DNA of 24,394 nucleotides from a virus, in IMG/VR virus record IMGVR_UViG_3300030102_003221, positions 7,713 through 32,106 of that record. One strand, 5' to 3'. The notes under the pieces were generated by a model, which was not told the origin of the DNA, searched no databases, and was given only the letters and a program-made list of their open reading frames with translations. Every line of letters starts with the position of its first letter. Position 1 is the stretch's first letter. This document shows positions 7,507 to 16,600 of this stretch, one piece after another. The position numbers and the translations under genes are program-made.

Positions 7507-8940
7507 ATGTCATTAACTGGAATAGAACATTTGACGCCTTCGCCTAGCAAAGGCCAATTGTTTCAAGGTAATTATATTACCAATTTTGATTTTACAAACC
7601 AGTTCTTACCTGATGTTTATGAAAAGCAAGCTGAAATTTATGGAAACAGATCTATTGGTGGTTTCTTAAAATTAGTATCTGCAGAGATGCCTTCAGCTTC
7701 TGATGAAATAAGATGGGTAGAACAAGGTAGATTACACATAGCTTACAAAAATGTAAATGTAACGGGTGATAACTTTGTAGTAACTTTTGACGCATTGCCT
7801 GATGGCACGTCAGCTGGTACTGGACAAATACCTGCTGTTAGAGTAGGACAAACTATTATGGCTCAAGGAGTTACAAACGCTGGAGTAAATACAGGAGCTG
7901 TATTGAAAGGTGTTGTAACATCTGCTGGGGTAAACACAAATGCCACAACAGGTACATTTGTAGCTAAATGTTTAGAAGCTGCAAACTGGGGCACAGTAGC
8001 ATCTTCACATCATGCAACTGTATTAGTATATGGTTCTGAATTTGCAAAAGGTTCCGACGGTATGACCGGAGAAATTGATGCAGTATATCAGTCTTATACT
8101 AATAAGCCTATGATATTAAAAGATAACTATGCTATCAACGGTTCTGATACTGCACAAATAGGATGGATTGAGGTTACTTCTGAAAATGGAGCTTCAGGAT
8201 ATTTATGGTATTTACAATCTGAGCACGAAACTCGTCAAAGATTTGAAGACTATTTAGAAATGTCTATGATAGAGTCTGTTAAAAAAGCTAGTACTTCAAC
8301 ATTATCTGCTGCACAATCACCAGGAGGTACTGAAGGATTGTTTGCTGCATTAACATCTAGAGGAAATGTTTATGCAGATCTTTCTGGAGATTTATCAGCT
8401 TCTGGTCTTCCAATGACCGGCTTTGATAATATATTAAAGCAATTTGATAAAAATGGAGCTATTGAAGAAAATATGCTTTATATTGACAAAACATTATCTT
8501 TAGCTATTGATGATGCACTTGCTGCTAAGAACTCTTATGGTACTGGCGGTACTTCTTATGGTGTATTTAACAACAGCGAAGAAATGGCTTTAAACTTAGG
8601 ATTCTCAGGATTTAGAAGAGGAGGATATGACTTCTATAAAACTGACTGGAAATATCTAAATGACTTTGGAACAAGAGGTCAATTTGATGATGTTGAAGGT
8701 GTTATAATTCCTGCTGGAACTTCTACAGTTTACGACCAAGATTTAGGCCAAAATATTAAAAGGCCTTTCTTGCACGTAAGATATAGAGCTTCTGAAACGG
8801 ATGATAGAAAAATGAAAACTTGGATTACAGGTTCTGTAGGTGGTGCTTATACTACTACTACAGATGAAATGCGAGTTTCATTCTTATCTGAAAGATGTTT
8901 AATAGTACAAGGTGCTAATAACTTTGTTTTATTAAAATAA
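7507..8940 (+). CDS. Major capsid protein
   Basis: This 477-residue protein follows the scaffold-like gene and is followed by a strong terminator, as expected for the most abundant virion protein. The N-terminus begins MSLTGIEHLTPSPS and contains NRSIGGFLKLVSAEMPSAS and IRWVEQGRLHIAY, a pattern I associate with HK97-fold capsid proteins of flavobacterial and crAss-like podoviruses. The sequence is rich in Gly, Ala, Ser and Thr, without membrane segments, and ends in ANNFVLLK. An insertion-like Gly/Ala/Thr-rich section at about 95-180 could be a surface domain. Codons here use slightly more C and G than the flanking genes, which fits high expression. The fold is inferred; no structure prediction was run. 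Confidence 0.8.
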   Translation: MSLTGIEHLTPSPSKGQLFQGNYITNFDFTNQFLPDVYEKQAEIYGNRSIGGFLKLVSAEMPSASDEIRWVEQGRLHIAYKNVNVTGDNFVVTFDALPDGTSAGTGQIPAVRVGQTIMAQGVTNAGVNTGAVLKGVVTSAGVNTNATTGTFVAKCLEAANWGTVASSHHATVLVYGSEFAKGSDGMTGEIDAVYQSYTNKPMILKDNYAINGSDTAQIGWIEVTSENGASGYLWYLQSEHETRQRFEDYLEMSMIESVKKASTSTLSAAQSPGGTEGLFAALTSRGNVYADLSGDLSASGLPMTGFDNILKQFDKNGAIEENMLYIDKTLSLAIDDALAAKNSYGTGGTSYGVFNNSEEMALNLGFSGFRRGGYDFYKTDWKYLNDFGTRGQFDDVEGVIIPAGTSTVYDQDLGQNIKRPFLHVRYRASETDDRKMKTWITGSVGGAYTTTTDEMRVSFLSERCLIVQGANNFVLLK

Positions 8941-8951
8941 TTATTTTTAAC

Positions 8952-9000
8952 ATAAAGATGAGGTGTCTTAATTGGCACCTCAATCTTTATTTATTTTATT
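8952..9000 (+). terminator. Hairpin terminator after the major capsid gene
   Basis: The arm at 8952-8967 pairs with 8974-8990. The core GAGGTGTC pairs with GGCACCTC (one G-U pair), extended outward by AAAGAT against ATCTTT with one bulged A at 8983. The loop is six bases (TTAATT) and a T-rich stretch (TTATTTTATT) follows. This is a standard intrinsic terminator 11 bases beyond the capsid stop. It would lower transcription of the downstream tail genes relative to the capsid gene. Confidence 0.8.
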
Positions 9001-9010
9001 AAATTATATT

Positions 9011-9730
9011 ATGGAAAAATGGGAATTAAAAGATAGGACATATAAATTAAAAAATATGTCTCCTTTAACATACAAAATAAAAAGCTCTAGAATGCTTTGG
9101 TTTGATGAAGACAAAGGTATTAATAGAGAAATTAGATATGCAAGTAATCAAAAAAGTTTATTTGTAGAAGAGCAAGACAAATATGCACAACTGAATCACG
9201 TAGTATTTGAAGATGGGACGCTTGTTGTTCCAAGAAATAACCCTTTACTACAACAACTTTTATCTATATATCATCCTGATAAACATTTATGGGAAGAACT
9301 AGATGCGGTTCAAGAAGCTAAAGATGATATTGATATGATTGAACAAGAAATTGAAGCACAACGATTAGTTCAAGAATTAGAAATAGAACATCTTGAAGCT
9401 ATACTTAGAACAGAAGTTGGTTCAGAAGTAACTAGTATGTCTACTAAAGAAATAAAAAGAGATTGTTATTTATTTGCAAAAAATAATCCTGAGTTATTTA
9501 TTGAAGTTGCTAATGATGAAGATATAAAACTTAGAAATCTTGCAAATAGAGCTGTAGAATCACATTTAGTAAGTTTAACTGATGATAATACAGTATTTAA
9601 ATGGGCTAAAAATGGTAAAACAATAATGAAAGTACCATTTGATGAACACCCTTATACAGCGTTTGCTCGCTTCCTTAAAACAGATAAAGGAGTAGACGTT
9701 ATGAAAGCTATACAAAAAAAGCTTTCGTAA
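9011..9730 (+). CDS. Head-module protein of unknown function, 239 aa
   Basis: The start is the ATG at 9011 (MEKWELKDRTYKLKN). An in-frame TTG at 8972 would lie inside the terminator hairpin and is rejected. Visible parts are an N-terminal beta-like region with REIRYASNQKSLFVEE and VVFEDGTLVVPRNN, a helical acidic segment at about 95-137 with coiled-coil character (EAKDDIDMIEQEIEAQ), and a C-terminal part with NGKTIMKVPFDEHPY. I recall similar proteins after the capsid gene in related marine phages but know no function. A minor head or head-completion role is inferred from position alone. It is the only gene between two hairpins, so its mRNA may be made or processed separately. Confidence 0.7.
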   Translation: MEKWELKDRTYKLKNMSPLTYKIKSSRMLWFDEDKGINREIRYASNQKSLFVEEQDKYAQLNHVVFEDGTLVVPRNNPLLQQLLSIYHPDKHLWEELDAVQEAKDDIDMIEQEIEAQRLVQELEIEHLEAILRTEVGSEVTSMSTKEIKRDCYLFAKNNPELFIEVANDEDIKLRNLANRAVESHLVSLTDDNTVFKWAKNGKTIMKVPFDEHPYTAFARFLKTDKGVDVMKAIQKKLS

Positions 9731-9736
9731 AACACC

Positions 9737-9766
9737 TGGCTATGGTTATTCGCTTAGCCATAGCTA
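9737..9766 (+). terminator. Perfect-core stem-loop, possible terminator
   Basis: GCTATGG at 9739-9745 pairs with CCATAGC at 9758-9764. The stem extends on both sides to 12 pairs (9737-9748 with 9755-9766), including two G-U pairs, and closes on a six-base loop TTCGCT. It starts seven bases after a stop codon and ends 19 bases before the next ATG. What follows is AT-rich but not a T-run, so it may act weakly as a terminator or instead as an RNA-stability or processing element. Confidence 0.55.
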
Positions 9767-9785
9767 ACTAATTAATAAATAAATA

Positions 9786-10502
9786 ATGGTACTTACAGAT
9801 AGTGTTTATAAAACAGTATTAAATATACTAAATAAAGAAAACAGAGGTTATGTAACGCCGGCTGAGTTTAATACTTTAGCTAAGCAGGCACAGAATGAAA
9901 TATTTGAAGGTTACTTTTCTTCAAGAAACTATGCTATAACAAACTCTTCTGATTATTCTGATATAAGAAAAAATATAGAAGAAAAAATAGCTTTATTTGA
10001 AAATGAAGAAACAATATCTTCAGCAAGCTTTACAAATGCTGCCGGCAATACAACCGCTAGCTACTATGCTTATCCAGATAATTTTTATAGACTTAGTAGT
10101 GTATTTCACATATTAAATTCTGTAAATATACCTATACAAGAAACAACTAATAAATTATTAAATGTTTTAAATAGGTCACCATTAGCAAAACCAACAACTA
10201 CATCACCGGTATATGTGTTACATGAAAATGGTTTAGTTGTAAATCCTACATCAGGTATATCAAGTATAACAATTAATTATATAAGAAAACCAAATGATCC
10301 TAATTGGGTAGGTGGTACTGCAGCAGGTCAAATTGTTGCGAATACATCGGATAATAACTATAAAAACTTTGAGTTACATCCATCTGAGTTTCATGAATTA
10401 GTTATTAAAATACTTGCTTACGCGGGAGTTATTATAAGAGCTGCAGATATAACACAAGTAGCTTCAGCAAAAGAACAACAAATAATTCAATCTGAAAGAT
10501 AA
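9786..10502 (+). CDS. Head-tail connector (ring/adaptor) protein
   Basis: This 238-residue protein begins MVLTDSVYKTVLNILNKENR, with GYVTPAEFNTLAKQAQNEIF at 21-40, and has FELHPSEFHELVIKILAYAG near the C-terminus (about 195-214). This N-terminal helix and the C-terminal HPSE helix are a pattern I associate with neck ring proteins of crAss-like and flavobacterial podoviruses. Such proteins sit below the portal and connect it to the tail. It follows the head genes and overlaps the next gene by one base (TAATG at 10500-10504), so the two are probably made in step. It has no membrane segment. Confidence 0.6.
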   Translation: MVLTDSVYKTVLNILNKENRGYVTPAEFNTLAKQAQNEIFEGYFSSRNYAITNSSDYSDIRKNIEEKIALFENEETISSASFTNAAGNTTASYYAYPDNFYRLSSVFHILNSVNIPIQETTNKLLNVLNRSPLAKPTTTSPVYVLHENGLVVNPTSGISSITINYIRKPNDPNWVGGTAAGQIVANTSDNNYKNFELHPSEFHELVIKILAYAGVIIRAADITQVASAKEQQIIQSER

Positions 10503-11452
10503 TGGCAGAAACTAGAAAAGAATATACTGGTCAACAGTATTATGCACAACATCAAGGTGATAGCGGTAATATACCATCTGATTTTAAAGGATTAGGTTAT
10601 TACAGTAGAACTAGTTTAGAAGATATAATTAATAACTTTATAGTTGCTTATATAGGTGAAGATAAAGCTTTACCTAAAATACCAAGATATGAATTAGACT
10701 TCTGGGCTCAAAGGGCAATGCAAGAATTTAGTTATGATGTATTGCATTCTGAAAAAAGTATGGAACTAGATTTAGGTGATTCATTACAATTTCCATTGCC
10801 ACAAGATTATGTAAACTATATTAAAATATCTTGTGTTGGAATAGATGGTGTTAAAAAAGTATTATTACCGCAAAGAAGATCAGGAGATCCAACAACTCCA
10901 TTACAAGATAATAATAGTAATATTACATTTGACGGACAAGGTAAAATAGTTACAGTAGCTAAATCAACTTTAGCAACACGTTTTCAAGATGCTAGCAACA
11001 CGGCAAATACATTACAATCTGCGCAAGATTATTATTATTCAAATTATAATAATGATAATTTTTCATATTTTAATAAAAGATATGGTGGAGTACCTGAAGA
11101 TATGAATGCTGCTGGAACTTATTTTATAGATCATAAAGCAGGTTTAATATTTTTTGATGGTTCTTTTGCAAATAGAAATGAAGACTTAATTGTATTAGAT
11201 TATATAAGTGATGGTTTAGATGATAATGCAGATTTAAGTAAAGTATTTATGCCTAAACTTGCAGAAGATGCAACTTATGCATACATGTTATATAATTTAT
11301 CCAAAGTTCGTCCCGCTAGTGCACAATTAGTGCCTTTATATAAAAAAGAAGCCACGGCAAAATTAAGAAACGCTAAAATAAGATTAAGTAATTATAAATT
11401 AGAAGAACTTGCTCAAATACTCAGAGGCAAAAGTAAGTGGATTAAACATTAA
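10502..11452 (+). CDS. Second neck ring / tail tubular-type protein
   Basis: This 316-residue protein contains PRYELDFWAQRAMQEFSYDV (about 62-81), a beta part with LQFPLPQDYVNYIKISCVGI, GLIFFDGSFANRNEDLIVLDYISDG and a C-terminal helical part with KKEATAKLRNAKIRLSNYK. The combination of helices around a beta domain with the PLPxDYVxYxK signature resembles tail tubular protein A-type (T7 gp11-like) and crAss-like ring proteins. It would form the ring onto which the tail nozzle docks, which fits the nozzle N-terminal fragment that follows six bases later. Assignment is by pattern and order. Confidence 0.6.
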   Translation: MAETRKEYTGQQYYAQHQGDSGNIPSDFKGLGYYSRTSLEDIINNFIVAYIGEDKALPKIPRYELDFWAQRAMQEFSYDVLHSEKSMELDLGDSLQFPLPQDYVNYIKISCVGIDGVKKVLLPQRRSGDPTTPLQDNNSNITFDGQGKIVTVAKSTLATRFQDASNTANTLQSAQDYYYSNYNNDNFSYFNKRYGGVPEDMNAAGTYFIDHKAGLIFFDGSFANRNEDLIVLDYISDGLDDNADLSKVFMPKLAEDATYAYMLYNLSKVRPASAQLVPLYKKEATAKLRNAKIRLSNYKLEELAQILRGKSKWIKH

Positions 11453-11458
11453 AATTAA

Positions 11459-13465
11459 ATGGCACAAAGCAAAAGAAGTTTTAGTCAAGCTAGACTCGAA
11501 AGAGATTTAGATGATAGAATAGTACCTAAAGGTACATATAGAGATGCTTTAAATATTAGTATAGATACTTCAGAAGATGCAAATGTTGGAGTTATAGAAA
11601 ATTTAAAAGGTAATGAACTTATTGCTAATCAAAGTATAACAGGGCTTTCTTCTTCTTCAAATCCCAATGCAAAAGTTATAGGTAGTTATGCTCATCCTGA
11701 AGGTAATAGAATATACTATTTTGTTACAGGAGATAAATCAGATGGTATTTTTGAACATAATTTAAAAGATAATACTGTTAAAACTATTATTATTGATAGT
11801 TCTGATTTTGTGGCTTCAAGCCCAACAAAAGTTACATTACCTACATTTACTTTTTCAGATGCTGTTGTAGTTGCTACTGTTACTAAAGATGGTACTATTG
11901 GTGTATCAGCAACGCTTGGAACTGTTTTTTCTTTAACACCAGATTTTGGTGCTTCTGTTTCAACTAATACAACAAGGGTAATACAAGCACAAGTTACTGT
12001 TCCTGCAGGATATTCTAATACAGGAAAATTTGTTACCGGTACAGTTACAGCAACACAAGCAGCAATAGCTGCGCCTGTTGTAAACATACTAGATTGTACT
12101 GATATTACAGATAATAGTGTAACTTTAAATGGTGAGTATACAAACGATAGTGCAGGTGTTACAGCAATTGGTTTTTATTATAAAGCAAATACAGGTGGTA
12201 GCTCTACAGTAACTAATTTTACAAATGAGCATGTTATCCGCTCTTTAAGTGGTAGATCTGCAAATTTATCTTCAGGTGCGCCGCTTTGGACTGATCCTTT
12301 TGATGGAGTTGCTGCAAGTGATCTTACAGTAAAAGATAAAGATGGTACAACAATTACATCTTCACAATATGATTATCAAAATTTAGTGGGACCACAACCT
12401 AATACAATATACTTTAAATCAAACTTAGGTACAGTAGATCAAGTCCATGCTAAACTACCTATAACAGTTTCTCAAACTTCAACAGGTACAACAGTAACAA
12501 ATGCATTAACTGCAGCACAAGTACAATCTTCGGGTACAAATTGTCCTGTTACACCTATAACATCACCTTTTTCAAAAGCTCTTACAGGTCTAACTGCAAA
12601 CACAACTTATGCTGTAGTAGCTTATGCTACAAACAGTGTGGGTACAACATTAAGCACTATAAAATATTTTACAACCTCTGCATCTACTGTAAATAGACCA
12701 ATATCAAATAAATTATATATAGTACCTGCTATAAGCTCTTCAATTGTAATGAATAGAAATGTTGGTTATGGTACTTTTGAAAAATCAGATGGTAATTTTT
12801 ATTTTACCCCATTTAGTAGTGCTAGCACAGGGGTTTTTAGTGATATGGCTGCTGGTGAAAATAATATAACTTTTTCAAATACAGGACCACAAACATTAAC
12901 TTTTAATGATGGAGGTGGAGTTGGTGGTAGTAAACATGATTCTCAAAACGTTAGTGGTTCTGGTTTACCCGCAGGAATGTATAATATAACAGCCTCTAGA
13001 TCTGGACATATTTCTAATACTATACAAATAAGAGTAGGGTCACCTCCAAACGCTGTACGTACATCAATTTTTACTCCAAATATAACCAGTACAGGCTCGG
13101 GTACTACACCTGTGGTAGCAGACTCAACTTCTGGAGGTTATCAATATAATACGGGTATAAGCGCCGCCCCAACAGCTGTATTTCAAATAGGACCACATGA
13201 GGCCGGTATTAAAGGGGTAACACTTATACCTTTGTCAACAAATAATAGTACAGCTTTTCCATCATTTAGTGGATTTGATGCTTCAAAATTAACTATATCT
13301 ATTTCAGGCAAAACAGATGGTGTTGATTATAATAGTTTTATATGGGATACTGGGCCACCTATATTTGGTACAGTACCTTGTATTATGATTGAATGTGACC
13401 CAGATACTTTAAACGGAGGTACCGCATCTGTAACACACACTTTAAATATAACTTATAATTATTAA
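11459..13465 (+). CDS. Tail-nozzle N-terminal part fused to Ig/Fn3-like modules
   Basis: This 668-residue protein has at residues 1-118 the N-terminus I associate with the large nozzle/stabilization protein of these phages: RDLDDRIVPKGTYRDALNI, GVIENLKGNELI, and a propeller-like NRIYYFVTGD followed by IFEHNLKDNTVKTIIID. It then leaves that family. Residues about 125-205 are a Thr/Val-rich beta domain. About 206-406 is a fibronectin-III-like module (ITDNSVTLNGEY, AIGFYYK, then LTGLTANTTYAVVAYATN and FTT). A separate stretch of about 90 residues (255-345) lies inside that module. Residues 407-668 are Gly/Ser/Thr-rich beta. The expected continuation of the nozzle begins the gene at 13693. The fused modules may be displayed on the tail as glycan or receptor binders, which is inference. 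Confidence 0.65.
   Translation: MAQSKRSFSQARLERDLDDRIVPKGTYRDALNISIDTSEDANVGVIENLKGNELIANQSITGLSSSSNPNAKVIGSYAHPEGNRIYYFVTGDKSDGIFEHNLKDNTVKTIIIDSSDFVASSPTKVTLPTFTFSDAVVVATVTKDGTIGVSATLGTVFSLTPDFGASVSTNTTRVIQAQVTVPAGYSNTGKFVTGTVTATQAAIAAPVVNILDCTDITDNSVTLNGEYTNDSAGVTAIGFYYKANTGGSSTVTNFTNEHVIRSLSGRSANLSSGAPLWTDPFDGVAASDLTVKDKDGTTITSSQYDYQNLVGPQPNTIYFKSNLGTVDQVHAKLPITVSQTSTGTTVTNALTAAQVQSSGTNCPVTPITSPFSKALTGLTANTTYAVVAYATNSVGTTLSTIKYFTTSASTVNRPISNKLYIVPAISSSIVMNRNVGYGTFEKSDGNFYFTPFSSASTGVFSDMAAGENNITFSNTGPQTLTFNDGGGVGGSKHDSQNVSGSGLPAGMYNITASRSGHISNTIQIRVGSPPNAVRTSIFTPNITSTGSGTTPVVADSTSGGYQYNTGISAAPTAVFQIGPHEAGIKGVTLIPLSTNNSTAFPSFSGFDASKLTISISGKTDGVDYNSFIWDTGPPIFGTVPCIMIECDPDTLNGGTASVTHTLNITYNY
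12221..12493 (+). other. Stretch nested inside an Fn3-like module
   Basis: Residues about 255-345 of the 668-aa protein sit between the GFYYK strand and the closing GLTANTTY part of the Fn3-like module. They include DLTVKDKDGTTIT and TIYFKSNLG, an Ig-like strand pattern of their own. The neighbouring modules in the 1250-aa protein have loops of varied length at the same place. Boundaries are approximate. Confidence 0.4.
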
Positions 13466-13466
13466 T

Positions 13467-13691
13467 ATGGCTATAGCTAAAATTCAACCGCCTTCTTTTG
13501 TAATGGATAAAAAAACTTTTACTCCAGATAAAGATATTAAAATTAATTCTGTTCAAAATTTATATTTATTACCTTTAAATTTTAAAGAAGGTGATATAAT
13601 AGAAGCTGGCACAGAATTAAAATTTAATATTGATGGATTTGATGATTTTCGTGCATTTCCAGAAGCTATAATAGATTATACAGAATTATAA
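13467..13691 (+). CDS. Small ORF of 74 aa between nozzle pieces
   Basis: I do not recognise this protein. It begins MAIAKIQPPSFVMDKKTFTP and has alternating polar and apolar residues (INSVQNLYLLPLNFKEGDII, LKFNIDGFDDF) suggesting one small beta domain, with no signal peptide or membrane segment. It starts one base after the stop of the preceding gene, and the next gene starts one base after its own stop. It could be a minor tail component, a further module separated from its neighbours, or a chaperone for them. Confidence 0.6.
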   Translation: MAIAKIQPPSFVMDKKTFTPDKDIKINSVQNLYLLPLNFKEGDIIEAGTELKFNIDGFDDFRAFPEAIIDYTEL

Positions 13692-13692
13692 T

Positions 13693-16600
13693 ATGGCAAG
13701 TAACATACTTAAGTTTCATCCTAGTAATTTAATTACAGGAATAAATATTGTTGATGACATGCTGTTTTTTACAGATGGTGTTAACGAACCTAAGAAAATA
13801 GACCTAAATATATTTAGAGCTGCAGATCACACTACAGGTAATACTATTGTATATGGTAGAAATTTTCAAGAAAGGGATATAACAGTTATTAGACCTCATC
13901 CACAAACAGCTATAACAACTACTACATCTGCTTCAACTGCTGTAATAAATCCTATAGCATCTGCTCCGCTTATTCAAACCGATAAAGCATATACTCAGAG
14001 CACAGACGTTGTATTATATGGTCAAGCTAGAAGCGGATCAATACCTTTTACAGAAAGAGGTTTTGTATATAAACAAATAGATTCTTTAGATGCGCCAACA
14101 TTACAAGAATTGTTATCAGGAGGCATACCAGTTGTATCTCATACTAATACTGGAAGATTTGATGCAAAAGTGTCTGGGTTATCTTTAACTAAAAGATACT
14201 ATTATATTGCATATGCAAAAAATGCTGTTACTCCTGGAAAAATTTATGCAAAAGATGTAGATGGTACAGATGATATAGAAACGTTTGTAATTAACGATAC
14301 TTCAAATGCAGCATTTACACCTAATTTAGCAGTTCGAACAATGTCTATTAGCCCTGGAGATACTTTTCCAGGTAAAGGAGCAGATGGTACTGTTATACTA
14401 CATGGTACTGTTACTTCTAATACTAATGCTGCGACTATAACTAATAGAGGTTTTTATGTATTTAGAACGGTTACATCAGATAATAGAACATTTACTGCTA
14501 GTGATATTTTAAGTGATGTTAGTGATGATGTGTTAACTTTTGATGGTATTCAAGTACATACTAAATTCCCAAGAGGGACTGATGACCCTAGTGGAAGAAA
14601 TTTTGTTACAACTATAGATGATTTTAGTTTTGGTGAAAAATTGTTTGTACAAGCTTTTGCTTCTACAGGAATAGATCCAGTTCAAAGGGTTGGTGAAATT
14701 AAATCATTTCCTATATCCGCATCAAACGACCCAAATAACAAAGCAGTACAGCATAAACCAAACCCTTCAATGTCAGAGCCAGATCAGAATAATACTTCTG
14801 TAACTATGAAAGCTCGAATTGATCATAATAATTGGAATATAACTGCTTCAGGTAGATTAGAAAGAGGTTTTTATTTTTCTAAAAAATCATTTGATGTTAA
14901 AAAAATAACAACACTTACATTTGCATCAGGTGTAGGCACAGAGGTTGATCAAGGCTATAATGGTAGAATAGAGTGGAAACAAGCAACAAATGACCCAGAA
15001 ATATTTAGAGTATCTCAATTTTGGGACGGTGGTTATCCGCAATCTGAAGAAGCCTATGCTGTAGAAACTTCTGCAATATCTGCATTTAGTATTACAAGAG
15101 ATGAAAGTATATTTATATGTGCTTTTGGTAGAAGCAATTTTGGTGAAGGATATGAAAGACATAGAGGTAAATCTGCTGTAAAAGAATATAAAGCTGGAAC
15201 AGGAACTGCAAATGTGCCAATTACAATAACAGCTGATGCTATTAGATTTACTGCTGGGAAAATAGAGGTAGATGTTACTATTGCTCACAATACTCCTATT
15301 GCTACTGAAATGGGATTATATTTTACATCACAAGAACCTGGTGTTGATTTAGGTAATGGCACTAATTTACAAAAGCAAGGTATAATATTAGATAGAGCAC
15401 AAAGACAAAATGACAATTTTGCTAGAATGATACCTGGCCCAGCAACTAGTATTAAAGATATAAACGGTCAAGTTGTATTAAATACATCAACACAAAAAAT
15501 ACAAGAAGGTAATTTTACTTTTCAATATGGATTTGATATTGATAGATTTCCAATAACAAACGGAACAGGTAATGTTTCTAGTAAACTACCTATAGATAGA
15601 AAAGATTATTATGCTATGCCTTTTGTAAAAGTTAATAATAAAGAAATATACGGGTCAGTAATTGGTCCACCTAAATTAGGTAATATAAATGAGCCACCAG
15701 ATATTGAAACCTTAAATTATACAGGTAATCAAATAAGCGGTGGACAACCTAAAGTTACTTTTAATGGTCAAGTATTCGAACAACTATCTAATACACCTAC
15801 ATTAACAGAAGCTGGGTTTATTTATGGAACAAATGCAAATGAAGTTGCCGCGGGAACTGGAAGTACCATTGTTGCGGTAAGTAATACCGTTACAAGTAAT
15901 ACACCAAGTAGTATATCTTTACTAAATTCATTTTTAGGACAACAAGGATCAGCTGGACAAACTCCTAAGTTTTCAGTTCAAGCTACTCTTACGGGTCAGC
16001 ACGGACAAGTTATTTATTATATAGCTTATGTTAAAATATCAGGAGATGGCGGAAATACTTTGCATTTAGCAGAAGATGATAATCAAACAGGTGATTATGG
16101 TAAAGGGGTTGTTAGAGTTCAACTACAAGGTACTGCAGCTGTAACTTCTGGTGTTGGCACTAGACTACCTGTGCCAGAATTATTAGTTACAAAAGATGTA
16201 GGAAGAAAAGCCGGTACATTTAGAGCAAATCAAGGTGATAATGGAGGTTCTAATAAAAGTTTAACTGAAATGACACCTAAGTTTTACTATATGAAAGAAA
16301 CTTCTATACCTGCAGCTTCATTATATAGAGGAAGTAGTACGGTTACAGAAGCAACAACACAAGCATATATTAAAATTAATGCTGCTAGTTCGCCTAACGC
16401 AACATCAGGAGTTGTTACTGTAACTGCTGACACTGATGATTTATCAAACTTAAAAAATTCAATAGCAACAACTATTTCAGGATTAGACGCAAACACTAGA
16501 TATGTTTATTTTGTTACAGCGAATAATGGTGTAGCAATTACATCAGCTCCTTTTGCGCAAGGCGAAGGGCCTTCAAAAAGATGTTTTTCTTTTAAAACAC

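Noticed and set aside
8972-9010. Upstream TTG start for the gene after the capsid gene
   Set aside because: The TTG is in the terminator hairpin, and the added residues are read from stem and T-rich sequence. The ATG at 9011 gives a start closely like that of the scaffold gene.
11716-12087. Open minus-strand frame opposite the 668-aa tail protein
   Set aside because: It is a mirror of Thr/Val-rich codons on the + strand. No minus-strand gene elsewhere in the window and no start signal support it.
13460-13695. Sequencing frameshift as the cause of the split nozzle gene
   Set aside because: The pieces are separated by whole extra domains and by clean stop-ATG junctions, not by a single shifted base.
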